Assembly: GCA_030685235.1 (NCBI GenBank)
Contig: MU839096.1
Span: forward strand, 496,001-560,000
Direction: 5' to 3'
Length of the DNA: 64,000 nucleotides
DNA from: Copromyces sp. CBS 386.78
Taxonomy: Eukaryota; Ascomycota; Sordariomycetes; Sordariales; Sordariaceae
Part shown: piece after piece, positions 9,258-20,323 of the stretch
Numbering within the stretch: position 1 is the first letter of the stretch
Layout of the letters: each line of letters begins with the position of its first letter
The notes under the pieces: model-generated
What the model saw: the letters and a program-made list of their open reading frames with translations, nothing else
Told to the model about the DNA's origin: nothing
Database searches by the model: none
Made by a program: the position numbers and the translations under genes

Positions 9258-12006
9258 CTACTCCCTATCCGCCCAGCTCTGGATGATACCCTCAGGAGTA
9301 GCATCGTAGTGCTTGAGGGTAACCTTGCCAGTAGCCTCGTCCAGGTTGGTGTTGGCCTGAACGAACACCTTTCTGGGCTGCTTGTTCTTCAGGACGACAT
9401 CGCGAACCTTGGTTCCCCAGTATTCCAAGCCGACGCTGGACATATCGGTGAAGAACTTGGTACCGGCCTCGACATCAGCGGTAGACTTGTAGATGTGGAT
9501 CTTCTGGAGGAAGTCTCCCACAGCTGCTCAAATAGTTAGCCAATACCGTCCGTTATCTCATATCGAACACGATCAAACATACCCTTTCTACCGGCGGTAA
9601 GAATCTTGGAGCGATCAAGCTTGATCTCCAGATCGGAGAGATCATCCTTCTTATAATCAAGCTTGCAGAAATCATCCTCAGCCTCAAGGAAGGACTTGAG
9701 AATGGCAAAGCGAGCCTGGCAATGAGGCTGTCCCCACTTCTGGCTCTTGGGATCCCAGAACTCAACCGAGCATAGTCCAGCGCGTGCCATGCTGAGGTAG
9801 GACGCATACAGAACATCACCAGCCTCGCCATCCATGTCAGTAGTTCCGTCACCGAAGCCAAAGATCTTGAGAGCCTGGAACTCGCAGCTCAAGTGCATGG
9901 CAACAAGCTCAGCACGGCATTCTTCGTAAGCGCCAGCAAGGCCACCAAATACGGAACCCCATGTCTGTCCGGGCTTGTACCAGGTCGTCACGGGCTTGCC
10001 GGTCAAGGGGCTAATGGGTGGGTTAGTGTGGTCGAAGTTGTACTCTCCAGGAGAGGTCTCTTGAAGAAGCTTGCCACAACCGTGGCCTGGTATTCTGTCA
10101 GTCATCAATTCCCAGCGGTGAAGGGACAGGTGGTACCATACCAGTAAGCTCGTGAAGGCCGACCTGGACCTCAAAGGCGGCGTCACGATACTTCTTGTAA
10201 ACCTCGAGATCGCTATCGGCGATGAAGGGAATCTTCTCATCAGGGGCCTTGGCGCTCAAGACGTTACCTAGAATTTGGTTAGACGATGCGGGTGCCCCAG
10301 TTGAGGTAGAACTCTTAACTTGCCCAAACTGACGTTCTTGAAGCCTTCCTGTTGCCTGATATCGTCATAGTTGGGGCTACAAGCGTGTTAGTATCACTCT
10401 GGGGCTAGAAAACTCCTGTGTACACATACATGTTGATACCAGCAGGGATACCAGATCCTGTTCCAATTGTCAGTGCTCCGTTTTTCATGGTCATCCCTCT
10501 CGTCAAGTACTACTTACCGCAGAAGGTCAAAACCTCGAGAGAGGTGAAATCGGGAGAGAGGAACTTGTCCTTCTCGAACTCCTTGGACCACGGCAACAGG
10601 GGAATCAAGCTAGGCGCAGACCTAACCAGCTCTCCGAAAGCACGTGTCCTCTCCTGGTTAACAACGGCAGCGAAACCCTCCCACTCGCCACGCACACCAG
10701 CCGGGTCGCGGTAGGTCTCGATGAAGCCAATGTTGCACTCGACCATAGGACCTTGGTCGCGGATCCAGTATCTCTGGGAGTCCTTGAAGGCCTCAAGAGA
10801 ACCCTCCTCGAAGGACTTGGCATAAGCGGTATGCATCTTCTGCTGAGTCTCATTCTCGGCGTTCTCAGCCGCCTTCTTGGAGTACTCGGTAATGGCCTTC
10901 ATCTCGGCCGCATAGTCGCCATATACCAACTTAACGGTCTTGCCCTCAAGAGGACCCTCGGTAATCTTGTACTCGGTCTCCTTGCCAATGTCACCACCCC
11001 CGCTGGGGATAGCAGTGACGGCAGAGGCAATCAGAAGCTCAAAGACTCCGTCCTTGGTCTTGCGCAACCTGGTGTTCTCAGGAAGCAAGCCGGTCTTCTG
11101 CATCCACTTGGCAACAGCGTCGATCTCACCCTTGGTGATGTCAGGAGAGTCGGGGTAGTAAGTGGTGAGGTGACCCTCGTCGGTGAAACCAAGGTGCAGA
11201 AGACCGGGCTTGTCGGTCGAGAAGATGGCACCGTTGGTGGCCTTGTAGTGCTTCTCGGCCTCGGGAGAGGTGGAAGCCAAGGAAGCAAAGACCTTCTCAT
11301 CGCAGCGGGGGATGAACTTGGAGTCACCAAAGCTCTTGTAGTTTCCGCTGTTGCCGAGGAACTGGGCAGCATACTGCAGGAAGGCGTTCAAACCGGCCTC
11401 ATCGACGCCGGCCTTCTCGGCCAGAGCCTTCCAGTCACCTCCAGAGGACTTGTGCAGAGCAATGATGAAATCATAGATAGGCTCAGACTCGGGAGAGACC
11501 TGACGCAGCACGATGCGGTTACCAGCAAATGAGGCTCTAAATTTCAAGTGGACTTGGGTTAGCGGGACAGGGCGGGTAGAATGATGAGGAGGAGGAGGAG
11601 GGTGGGAAGGGTGTTTATAAACACATCAACTTCCACCGAATCCACATCGAAGCTGCATGCAGCGTGTACTTGAAGCTACCTGCACTTACTTGCTGATAAA
11701 GTGAGCATAGCGCTTCTGCTTGTCCGTCAGGGCGTCAAAGTGCTTCTCAACCTCGAGCCTGACGACCGAAGGCGGGGCATCGGCCAGGTACTGGGAGAGT
11801 TCTTGGGCGTTCATGGTGAGGGGAGTGCGGAGACTGACACTGAGACTGAAGTTGCGATTCAGGCACAGCTGAGAGCTAGAGCTACCGTAGCTTGTAGCGG
11901 TGATGTTGAGTCTATTCCTGGGAAAGGCAGATGCACGTCGGGCTGGCTGGGCCAAAATCGACGATAATCTCAGACCTTGAGATCTGAGGGGTTGAGAGAA
12001 ACGCAT
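9258..12006 (-). CDS. dpp3: Dipeptidyl peptidase III (M49 zinc metallopeptidase)
   Basis: Seven exons: 12006-11690, 11536-10518, 10457-10430, 10376-10324, 10267-10142, 10086-9583 and 9523-9258, giving 770 residues. The M49 signature is complete: HELTGHG (about residues 510-516; the motif is split by intron 5) and the downstream EECRAE (about 566-571) supply the zinc ligands and catalytic Glu. FKNVSLGNVLSA and WYKPGQTWGSVFGGLAGAYEECRAE are conserved blocks. The enzyme removes dipeptides from peptide N-termini. The first 60 or so residues are Arg/Ser-rich, lack acidic residues (RFSQPLRSQGLRLSSILAQP) and look like a mitochondrial presequence. A second ATG gives MNAQELSQYL, where family members usually start, so both mitochondrial and cytosolic forms are possible. 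Intron 4 uses a GC donor. The third exon is only 28 nt. Confidence 0.93.
10268..10323 (-). other. GC-AG intron in the dpp3 gene
   Basis: On the minus strand the exon ends AGTTTGG and the intron starts GCAAGT; the acceptor is CTAG. The join restores the conserved M49 block SLGNVLSA, and no GT donor nearby keeps that frame. GCAAGT is the usual strong form of a GC donor. Confidence 0.85.
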
Positions 12007-15000
12007 CTGGTTTGTGGCCAGCTAACAGAATATAGCTGTCCGATCTCTCCTCTCAGTGCAGTTACGCCGGCTTCCCGTCTCCAACAGGCCAGCGTTCGTT
12101 ATGCACCTTCCGTCTACAAACAAGCCCCTCTTCGTTATCGTTCGATATGAGCGGCCGATAAACATCCCCGCGCACTTGCCTGAACCGTTACCAGCCGACT
12201 CTCCAACTGGCTGGCCGTCTCTTCCCCACGCTGTACGAATAGCCAGCTCACTTCGTTTGAAGCGGGGTAAAGAGCTGAAGCAGCGAGTGAGAATAGCAGG
12301 TTCCAGCCTCTTCTGTGGTTGTCGGATTTCAGTCTCATGTCTTCACCAGCCACAACATGCTGACAACAACCCGCCCGCCTGGAACAACTTGCCGGATCAA
12401 GCGGGGCTCCGGACAACGACCCATTCCCGTCTTTTGTCAAGTTGAGGTTGGATTGAAGAGAGGATTTTATAGAGCTAACAAATCCCCACAGCGTAGTCAG
12501 CAAGGACTTTGCCCGAACATCGAGACACCGATGACCCCCACGTAGGCTGTACAAGAGTTTAGCGTGCGAGTACAGCACGGTAACATTTTGCGACTTCTGG
12601 GTAAAGTTTTGCGGGACTAGAGGAGCAGATGGTTCGAAGCAAGTGGAAAACGTCAGCGTCGATTAACCGTTCTTGCATCACTCAAGAGGGCCTCGGAGGG
12701 GATCTGCTGCGCCTTTAAACGCCGTCTTGTCCTCTGGGCGGCGGAGACCAAAATCCCCACCACGTCAGGTACAAACTGTTACTTTTATTCTACAGCTTAC
12801 CTACTCGTACCTTGAGCGGAAATCCGGAACGGGACGGGTCGTCTTGCTTTGCTTGAAACTGCGGATGCCTTCAATGCCATGATTTTCGAGAGGAAAAAAC
12901 GATTTCTTCGGGACAGGCTTCCGTCGAGCCTCACCTCAGCCGCTGAGAGTGCCCAATCTTGACAAGGGTTAGGTGTAGGTCTACGGCGCTGCAGAGGGGT
13001 GTATCACCATCCAAGTCCCATATCTGTACCGCCGGGAAAGGATGGACATCGACAACAGCTCCCACCAGGTCCCGGATTCAGTTTTAGGCTCGCGGCTTGA
13101 CTGGCGGGAACTGCGAAACCTTAAAGTGACCGTCCTCGCACAGTTTGAGAAGCCTGAGTTACTACAAAGCCCGGAAAACTGTCTTCGAGTGTCTGCGAGC
13201 CGCCGCGACGTCGGCGGTTGGGAGATCGTGCCATAGCAGGCCGGTAAGCAGGAGACATCGAAAAGGGCAAGCTACGCGAAACTCGCTACGCGGCAAAATG
13301 AAGAACTTGCCTTTCGGTGTTGCTCAAGTTGCTTTATTCGAACATCGGGATACAACTGTGCCCCTTGGGAGAATGTGAGGAGCAAGGCATCCGTGATCAA
13401 TCTCTGTAACGGGTAGGCTGTCCGTCCACGACTGTCCGATATCGTGAACAACGCAAAATGTTCAAACCCGTGCTGTTGAGTGAACCATACGAGGGAGGTG
13501 AGTCTACTGCTTGGATAGTGACACTGACAACCCCACGTGCTCCTCTATCGTTTGCATGCTCCTGCACTACAGCGCAGTGTGGCAAGCGGCTCCAGACCAA
13601 ACCCGCGTGACCATTGAGCAGCCGCATTTCCTCGAGACATGTCCAGATCTCGGGCACTAACTCCTGGGTCAAGATGTTACCATGGTGGGTGAGTGAAAAT
13701 CCAAGCCCGGCTTCATTTTCAGCCAATCCTTCGCCTCCCGCATGACTGTTTGGGAAAACAATGCTTCCAGCCTGGCATGTGTTTGTGCTACTTGAGCGGC
13801 GTGGTACTGTCGGCGGTTTTCTGAGGCTCACAAGCGCAAACAGTGAGACCTCAGAATCGCCAGCATTCCTCAACCACTGATCAGTATCGTGATACAAGAC
13901 CGACAGCTTAGCAGCGTGGTTGCTACCCAGTGGTCACGGCAACCCAATCTGACAATGCTACTACAGTGACTGGGAGAGAGATGGCTTTTGGGTTTCCCGC
14001 TCCGCACCATGAGAGCAGCCAGTGACCAACGCCATGCGGAGGGCATATGGCTGTACCCAGGTTCGAAACCTTTCATCAGGACCAGGCCAAGTTCTTGCCG
14101 ACGGAGAGATAGCCGCGGTGATGATACTGACTTGTTGGCTCGATGTCCTTCCCAGCACTCGTTGGCGTTGTTTGCTCCTGTCGGGGAGACTAACATGGGC
14201 TTCCGGACATTCTGTTGTTCACTAGCTGTTCACTAGCAGCAGCCTAGATCTCGGGAAGCCGCTCGGAGTCGGGTGCGACTTTGGCTACACTGTATACTAG
14301 ATAGCACAATCAGCCCAAGTGGATCTTGATCCCAAGTAAACTTTGAAAGGAATCCGCTCTAGCAAAGTTAACAGCGCTAAGATTTTGGGGGCACATCGGA
14401 TACTTTTTCTGTCCCCTTTTGGTGACAGATCACGACCCCTGCCGTAGGTGCCCCTTCCAGTCTTGGACATTCCTGCGTGCTTGTAGCGGAGTCCAAGATG
14501 AGGGAAAACCAGACGAGTCCCACAGCCGTGTTTTGGGGCCATCATCAAAGCCGAGCGGTTTCGACAGGGGATGCGGTAAATCATGGTCACGTCACGAGGG
14601 CAAAAGAGAAATAGGATTCAAGGGATATGTCTGGAATACGGATCGTTGATACTACACTTTGCCGACCACTGACCGTCTTTCACGGTTGCTGCGGATTGTT
14701 CCTTGATGACATGGTGAAGTGTGATCTCGATGGTCCTTGATGGTTCAATTTTCCTTTCTTCTGGTGTTGGCATTTGTTCGGTGAAGTTGGAGAGGCAGCT
14801 CAGCAAAAGGAGAAAAAGGAAACTCTGAAGGAAGCCTGAGGTCGGTAAGAGCAAATGGAGAAACGATTGGCCCGCCTGCCGAGCAATGATGTAACCGGAG
14901 CTGTTTGATGTTTCCAATTCCATGATTGCGCAAGGGACGGGATTCCTGGGGGTTGTTCCCCGAACCTCAAAGGCGGTTACGAGCTGAGAGACCGCCACAC

Positions 15001-17717
15001 AGATCAGAACCTCAAAAGGAAAACCGCGTAAAAAGTTTTAGATGAAGAGACCCAGATGTACATCTTCCCCAATGTGCCTCTACCTTCCATGGATTGGCCA
15101 TTCCTATAGATGTTCTCTCTGGGGAACCACGGCAGTCAAACGTTAACTCGGACTTCTATTCCAATCTCAACATGATTGTTTCCTGACGGGGCAAGTGTTG
15201 GGTGATTCTTTCCGTTCGGTAACACAAGCAGGAAAGCTGTGCAGGGATGTACGATGTGCCTTCCGTGGCTGGCTCACATGAAGCATACACTACACCTCCC
15301 TATACCGGTAAATTACATCGATAACTCCAGGACTGTAAATAGACAACGATGTTCAACTTCGCAACAAACCTGCACGCACACCATCCATCACGTTCTTTTC
15401 TTTGGGGCTAGGAGATTCGTTTTGCCTTTCATCACCAATTTCAAATGTCTGTATGGAGCTTCAGAAACAGATTCCCCGGCCAGTCATCGGCTGCTGTTTA
15501 TGCGTGAACCCCCAACTTTCCTTGACCGAATTTCGCGAATGCTGCCCCCACGCTACGGCAACTAGGTGGAGAAATATTGCAAGCGTACCCCAGTTGTCCG
15601 GCAAGCACTGGACATGCACCCCAGCAGCGGGATCCATCAGCGCGGGAATGTAACATGTACTTCCTTCCATCCACTCCCCCCCTTCTCCTTGGTCACCTGG
15701 TCCGGTCGTGCTTTCCACTTTGAATTCATTGCATTATTGCATGGTTTTTTTTGTTTTTGTTTTTCCGCCGCTGGCCCACCCTTTCATGGTGGTTGTTGCC
15801 CTTGTTCAGGGCTGCAATTTCTTCCAGATGAGGTTTATGGTTTGACCATCGAACGCATCATCAATCTCAGCATCGAAACAACCAACAACCCAGCAACAAG
15901 CACGGCATGGCCGCTGGATCGCACAAATTGCCTGTGACGTTACGGGACCCCAACGTTTCGACGCCAGATGATGATCATCTCCATCCTTCCGCCATGATCC
16001 ATCCACTTCATCAGCTTCTCTAAACAGCTGGGCTCCGTCACCGACAACACCCCCCGCCGGCATGCCCGGGCCCGTCCCGCCGTGAGCATTCTGGACACCA
16101 ACAACACCAAATACGGCAACCCCTTTCCCGGCACACTGCAAGCACATGGGCATCGGATCGTGACCAACGTGTTCTCAAGCTCCCGACTCCGTCATCCCGG
16201 CCCGTCCATGTATTTTGGGTTCCGATTTCCGGTCGGGAGGAGCCGCCGCAGGTGCCTTTGCAACAATGGATTGCTGAGTTCGCTACCATTCCATGTTTGG
16301 GGCTTGTCATCATGGATCACCCCGCTGATTGACGCTTGGCAGGTAGCCGTGTCTGATTCCAGGGCGGCGGGCAGGTTGCCTGATGCCCAGTTCGCCAACG
16401 TGCCTCTCCTCCAGTGGTTGGCTGCCCTGGACCGCTAGCCGATGCCCCGGATTTCGCCCCATAATCCCACGATGTCCTTGTCCTTAGAGGGATGAATTGA
16501 CCGTAGCCCCCGAGAGTTCGGGAAGTGATGGCAGTCGGCACCTAAGGAGGGAGGCAACCACCACATCATTCTCCAGGTCCGTCTCTTTTACACTCTTCAA
16601 GATGATAGGATAGAGATTTGCAAACTCCTACACATACAAGGGTTTCGCACCGTTGAGATGACCGGGCATCAACTGTGCAAAGCGTCAATATCAAACGTCT
16701 CAGTGACAGGCTTCGACGCCGGCACCGGTATCCCCGCCTGCAAGATTGCTATGGGCCAGAATATTAAGCAGCGAAAAAATGTTGCGCTGCTTCTAGAAGT
16801 CGGCCATCTTGCATTCTTCCCCACATCACACCCACCAATTTCATCCCACGCTTCTCTCCAGCAGAGCCTGCGCCCAACATTCCAGACAAGCACGCGAGGT
16901 ACATGCTGCTGAGACCTCGAGCTACATGACAAGTACCCTAGACTCACCCCCTCCCATGCTCTGGTGGAGTGTCGCCGCCATGCTTTGGCAGCAAGTTCAC
17001 GCAGTCACCGATGGTGTCAGCTAGAGAACCAATAGGATGAATCTCTTAGTGAGCCTTTTCAAAATGCCAAGCAGCCCTCGAGTTAGATGAGCAAGCAACA
17101 AGAGGGACATGTACTCCAAGTACTCGCGTGTATCCTCTCCCCCTAGCCTTGTACCTTGCTGGACTCCCACTTGTTGCCGCCGCCAGTTGGGTTTTTGGGG
17201 GTGGGATGAAGTCCTTTGTCTACTTGCAGTCCCAGCCTAGAGGGCCACTCGCCCAGCAGAAGTTGAGGATTTGCGTTAGGTTCTTCCCATCGTGTACAGT
17301 GTACCCCAGCCGAGCCCGTCACCTGGCCAGTTTTTGTACAGCCGGGGTGGAATACCTTGGGGGGCAATGGCTACAGGGTTTGTATGACTTACACTCTTGT
17401 GTCTCGCTACACTCTGGTGTATATAAGCTCACGCACCGGCATCTGTCCGTCCCCCTTTTTGGCTGATACTCTTTGTCTCTTGAAATCTCTTGATATTCCC
17501 TTTTTGCAGTTGTCACTTTTCACGCGTAGGATGGCATTATTCCTCTTCAAGCTGTAACTCCAAAGACGTTGGCTTGCACTTTGAAGCATCGACATTTGTA
17601 CCGATACCACCATCACCGGCACTTACTTACCCGACTCGACGCCCCATCCTGTCACATTCAACCATTACGAATAACAAGTCACTTAGGCTCGGTCACCCCC
17701 AACAACACATAACCAAA
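12007..17717. other. 5.7 kb gene-free region between divergent genes
   Basis: This stretch separates dpp3 (-) from gluconokinase (+). It has many overlapping open frames of 60-166 codons on all frames, none with a recognisable family, none extended by plausible introns. I saw no tRNA, 5S rRNA, transposon ends or RIP signature. A CT-rich leader (about 17440-17710) precedes gluconokinase. Long leaders or non-coding transcripts are possible but nothing in the sequence shows them. Confidence 0.45.
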
Positions 17718-18489
17718 ATGCTTTCGTACAATACCCCTATTTCGGTTAACGGCCAGAACACTGGACCGACCGGCGGCATGTCAGCGCGACTCCCAGTAAA
17801 GAGTGTCGGAAACAACGCCTCTGTCAACGGAGTGTCATCCAATGATGCAGTGTCGGGAACGGGACGGCACGCTCCCAAGGAGCAGCATATCTGGCTAGTC
17901 ACCGGACCTGCTGGATGCGGCAAGAGCACGGTGGCAAGATACCTAGCGGAATCTCTGCATTGGCCCTATATTGAGGGTGACGAGGTATGTAGTGATACGC
18001 TTCCCTCTGTTGTGTTATAGCAACTAACAAAGGGGAAAGTTTCACCCACCAGCCAATATCGAGAAGATGAGCGCCGGTATCCCCCTTACCGATGCGGACC
18101 GGTGGGATTGGCTCACGGCTCTCCGCGAGGCATCAATTCGGGCCCTTGATCAGGGCAATGACGGCGTAGTTTTGACGTGCTCTGCGTTGAAGCGCAAGTA
18201 CCGTGATGTCATCCGAGTGGCTCCCTACTTCACCCCGAATCTCCACCTTCACTTCATCTACCTCGATGCGTCTGAGGAGATCCTCCTTCAACGAGTCCTT
18301 GCGCGCCAAAACCATTACATGGGTGCCAACATGGTCCACAGCCAGTTTGAGGCTCTTGAGCCGCCAACGTCCGCCGAGACGGACGTAATCCCCATTGACG
18401 TGAGCCGTCCTCCCGAGGTGGTTATGGCAGATGCTCTGAACCAGGTTCTCCATACGATTGATGGAATCCAGAAGGACCAATCGGAATGA
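17718..18489 (+). CDS. Gluconokinase
   Basis: Two exons, 17718-17984 and 18040-18489, joined across a 55 bp intron (GTATGT, CTAAC branch, AAG acceptor), giving 238 residues. The start in ACCAAAATG is preferred to an in-frame upstream non-ATG extension. After a disordered 55-residue leader comes HIWLVTGPAGCGKSTVARYLA, a P-loop at about residues 64-71. The intron join then gives EGDEFHPPANIEKMSAGIPL followed by DADRWDWL, the substrate-binding signature of gluconate kinases. ALKRKYRD and FIYLDASEE follow, and RQNHYMGANMVHSQFEALE forms the lid. The enzyme phosphorylates D-gluconate with ATP to 6-phosphogluconate, feeding the pentose phosphate pathway in the cytosol. The low-complexity N-terminal leader is longer than in bacterial GntK. 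Confidence 0.93.
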
Positions 18490-19388
18490 AGGCTTCGATG
18501 ACCTGCATTGGGGGTCCAAGGGATAAGGGGATACAATGCACGACACCTGCATATGGCGCTAGGCTCTCGAGGTTCTTGAGCGGCCTGTTTGCCCCACCGT
18601 GGCACGGCATTATCTTGGGAGTTAGATTTTCATGTTGGAATTTGTTCGGGTGTTTTCTGTTCGGGAGTTATTTATTTCATCAGGCGTATTTGCTTGGGAT
18701 GGGGTCAAAGGATATGGATAGGGGAGATTCGCCCACTGGAAGCGGATCTGGGTACTTTTAGTAGCATTGCAGGGCATGGCAGTTCGCCAAAAGCTTTGGA
18801 TTTTTCGGATTGGCGTTGATGGGATGCTTTGCACGCAAGCAAGCCGGAGCAGTTGGATCATTGTTACCATGGAGGGATAGCAATATTTTGGGGGCGAGTC
18901 TGTTGCCTTTGCGTCTTTAGCAAGCGATGGCGAGGAGTACCGCAAAGGTATGGCTTGGTTTAAGAAAGTAAACAAGCACAATTGAATAAATATTGGTTCA
19001 TGAACAGTCGATTTGATGTCCAGCTCCCCGCGTGTTCCTTTATTGCTTCTCATGCATCGGATCGGTTCGTGTGCAAAGCCGTTGCCTTGATCGTCGCACG
19101 TTTGACACCTCCACATGTGCAGAAACATGCAAGCAGCAGGCGAGACCACTCTTGCAGGGGACTGTTGGTGAAGCATACAGTGTGTATATGGTAATGCGCA
19201 TCGACAGCATGTCCTCACATAGTCCCTGGTGTTCGTCGCAACGGATTGTATTCCCACTAAAGTTTATAGTTTTCTGGCGTTTAGGATGGATCCTTGTCCT
19301 CCCCCTTTTTGCTCTCTACCAATTCAAACTACCTAGCCAACCTATTTTTCAACCATATTGCGTCTACTTGAAGATCCCTAGAAAGCTC
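18490..19388. other. Intergenic region downstream of gluconokinase
   Basis: This is the 3' flank of gluconokinase. The open frames present (for example 18622-19257 minus) have no family features. The last 130 bp are pyrimidine-rich with a CCCCCTTTTT run, like a fungal promoter or leader, just before the candidate small gene at 19389. Confidence 0.4.
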
Positions 19389-19561
19389 ATGGCTGACAAC
19401 TGGGCTTCCGAGTCCGAGAGCAGTTCCTCACAGCCGACATTGCAGCGGGATGTGGCTCAAGCCTTGGATGTATGCCATTTTATTCCTGAGTTGACCTGAA
19501 GGTTTGGCAGTGCGTTAGACGCTTACCTCTGGAGCATATGTTCGTTGCATTGGAACATTAA
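19389..19561 (+). CDS. Candidate micro-protein gene (43 residues)
   Basis: A short frame starting MADNWASESESSSSQPTLQR can be joined at a GTATGC donor (19470) to an acceptor CAG (19510), giving the continuation DCVRRLPLEHMFVALEH and a TAA stop. The first exon is 19389-19469 and the second 19511-19561. A promoter-like pyrimidine tract precedes it and AT-rich sequence follows. Against it, the intron would be only 41 bp, shorter than usual, and no family is recognised. It may be a fragment of a larger unannotated gene or chance. Confidence 0.22.
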
Positions 19562-19894
19562 TACAGCATGACAATATTAAATAAATCTGATCGGAAACTT
19601 TTTCCCTACCCTCAGTGTCTGTTGTTAGACGATAATCATTCACACCAGAAGTCATTCTGATTCCCATAAACAGTCCGGTTATCCATCTCAACACGCCATC
19701 ACCCTTAATTCCGAACCGCTAACCAAGCAACCCACTCCAGTGATACCCAAGCAAGACATGATTAACCTCTAAACTCTTTACAGATCCCTCGTACGCATCA
19801 TTTTCACCTAACATCACCTTCCTCCCGTCATCATCCCCCTAACAACCCTCAGACCTTTCATCCATCCATCCTATCGTCCCATGCCCATACCAGA

Positions 19895-20323
19895 TCACGG
19901 GTGATAAGTAGGCTTAGGATCCGCCACATACGGCGGCGGCGGCTCAACCCAACCGCCATCCCCATTCGGTACCGCCATATCGTCCAGTGGAATTGCCTCG
20001 CCTCCATGTCTCTGACCAGCACCAAGATTACCATTACCAGAGCCTCCTCCCATTCGCCCAGGACCGGCGCGAGAAGCAGCCCGTTCCTCGGCTGTCAACA
20101 TCTCCCGCAACGTATGCTGGCGCTCCTTAAGCTTCTTTTGCCGTGTATAGCAAGGTACGAAGATGCCGAAGAAGAGGAGAATGAAGAGGAGGATGACGAG
20201 GAAGACGGCTAGGGTTATTATGCTTCTTTTGGAGAGCTGTTCGCGTTTTGTGAGGGCGTGGAGGTCGTTGTGGATGGAGATAGACAGGTTTCTTGGCCTT
20301 GGGGCGAGTGCGACTGGTGCCAT
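19895..20323 (-). CDS. Single-pass membrane protein with C-terminal PPxY motif
   Basis: An intronless frame of 142 residues starts at an ATG at 20323. Residues about 34-58 (IITLAVFLVILLFILLFFGI) form one strong transmembrane helix, flanked by KREQLSKR on one side and RQKKLKER on the other. The C-terminal half is charged, then Gly/Asn-rich, and ends with EPPPPYVADPKPTY. PPPPY at about residues 128-132 is a PPxY motif of the kind bound by WW domains of Rsp5/NEDD4 ubiquitin ligases. No signal peptide or catalytic motif is present. The family was not recognised. A role as a membrane-anchored WW-ligase adaptor or substrate is an inference from this motif alone. Codon use and the clean start make it a credible gene. 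Confidence 0.65.
   Translation of the reverse strand: MAPVALAPRPRNLSISIHNDLHALTKREQLSKRSIITLAVFLVILLFILLFFGIFVPCYTRQKKLKERQHTLREMLTAEERAASRAGPGRMGGGSGNGNLGAGQRHGGEAIPLDDMAVPNGDGGWVEPPPPYVADPKPTYHP

Noticed and set aside
10753..11532. 259-codon plus-strand frame antisense to dpp3
   Set aside because: Antisense shadow of a conserved M49 exon; the Gly/Leu-rich content reflects the complement of Asp/Lys/Glu codons.
13397..13897. 166-codon minus-strand frame in the 12-17.7 kb gap
   Set aside because: Mixed composition with no recognisable motif, no splice extension and rivals on other frames; frames of this length are expected by chance in GC-balanced DNA.
14056..14072. GGTTCGAAACC string resembling a tRNA B-box
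   Set aside because: Flanking bases cannot form a T-stem, anticodon arm or acceptor stem on either strand.
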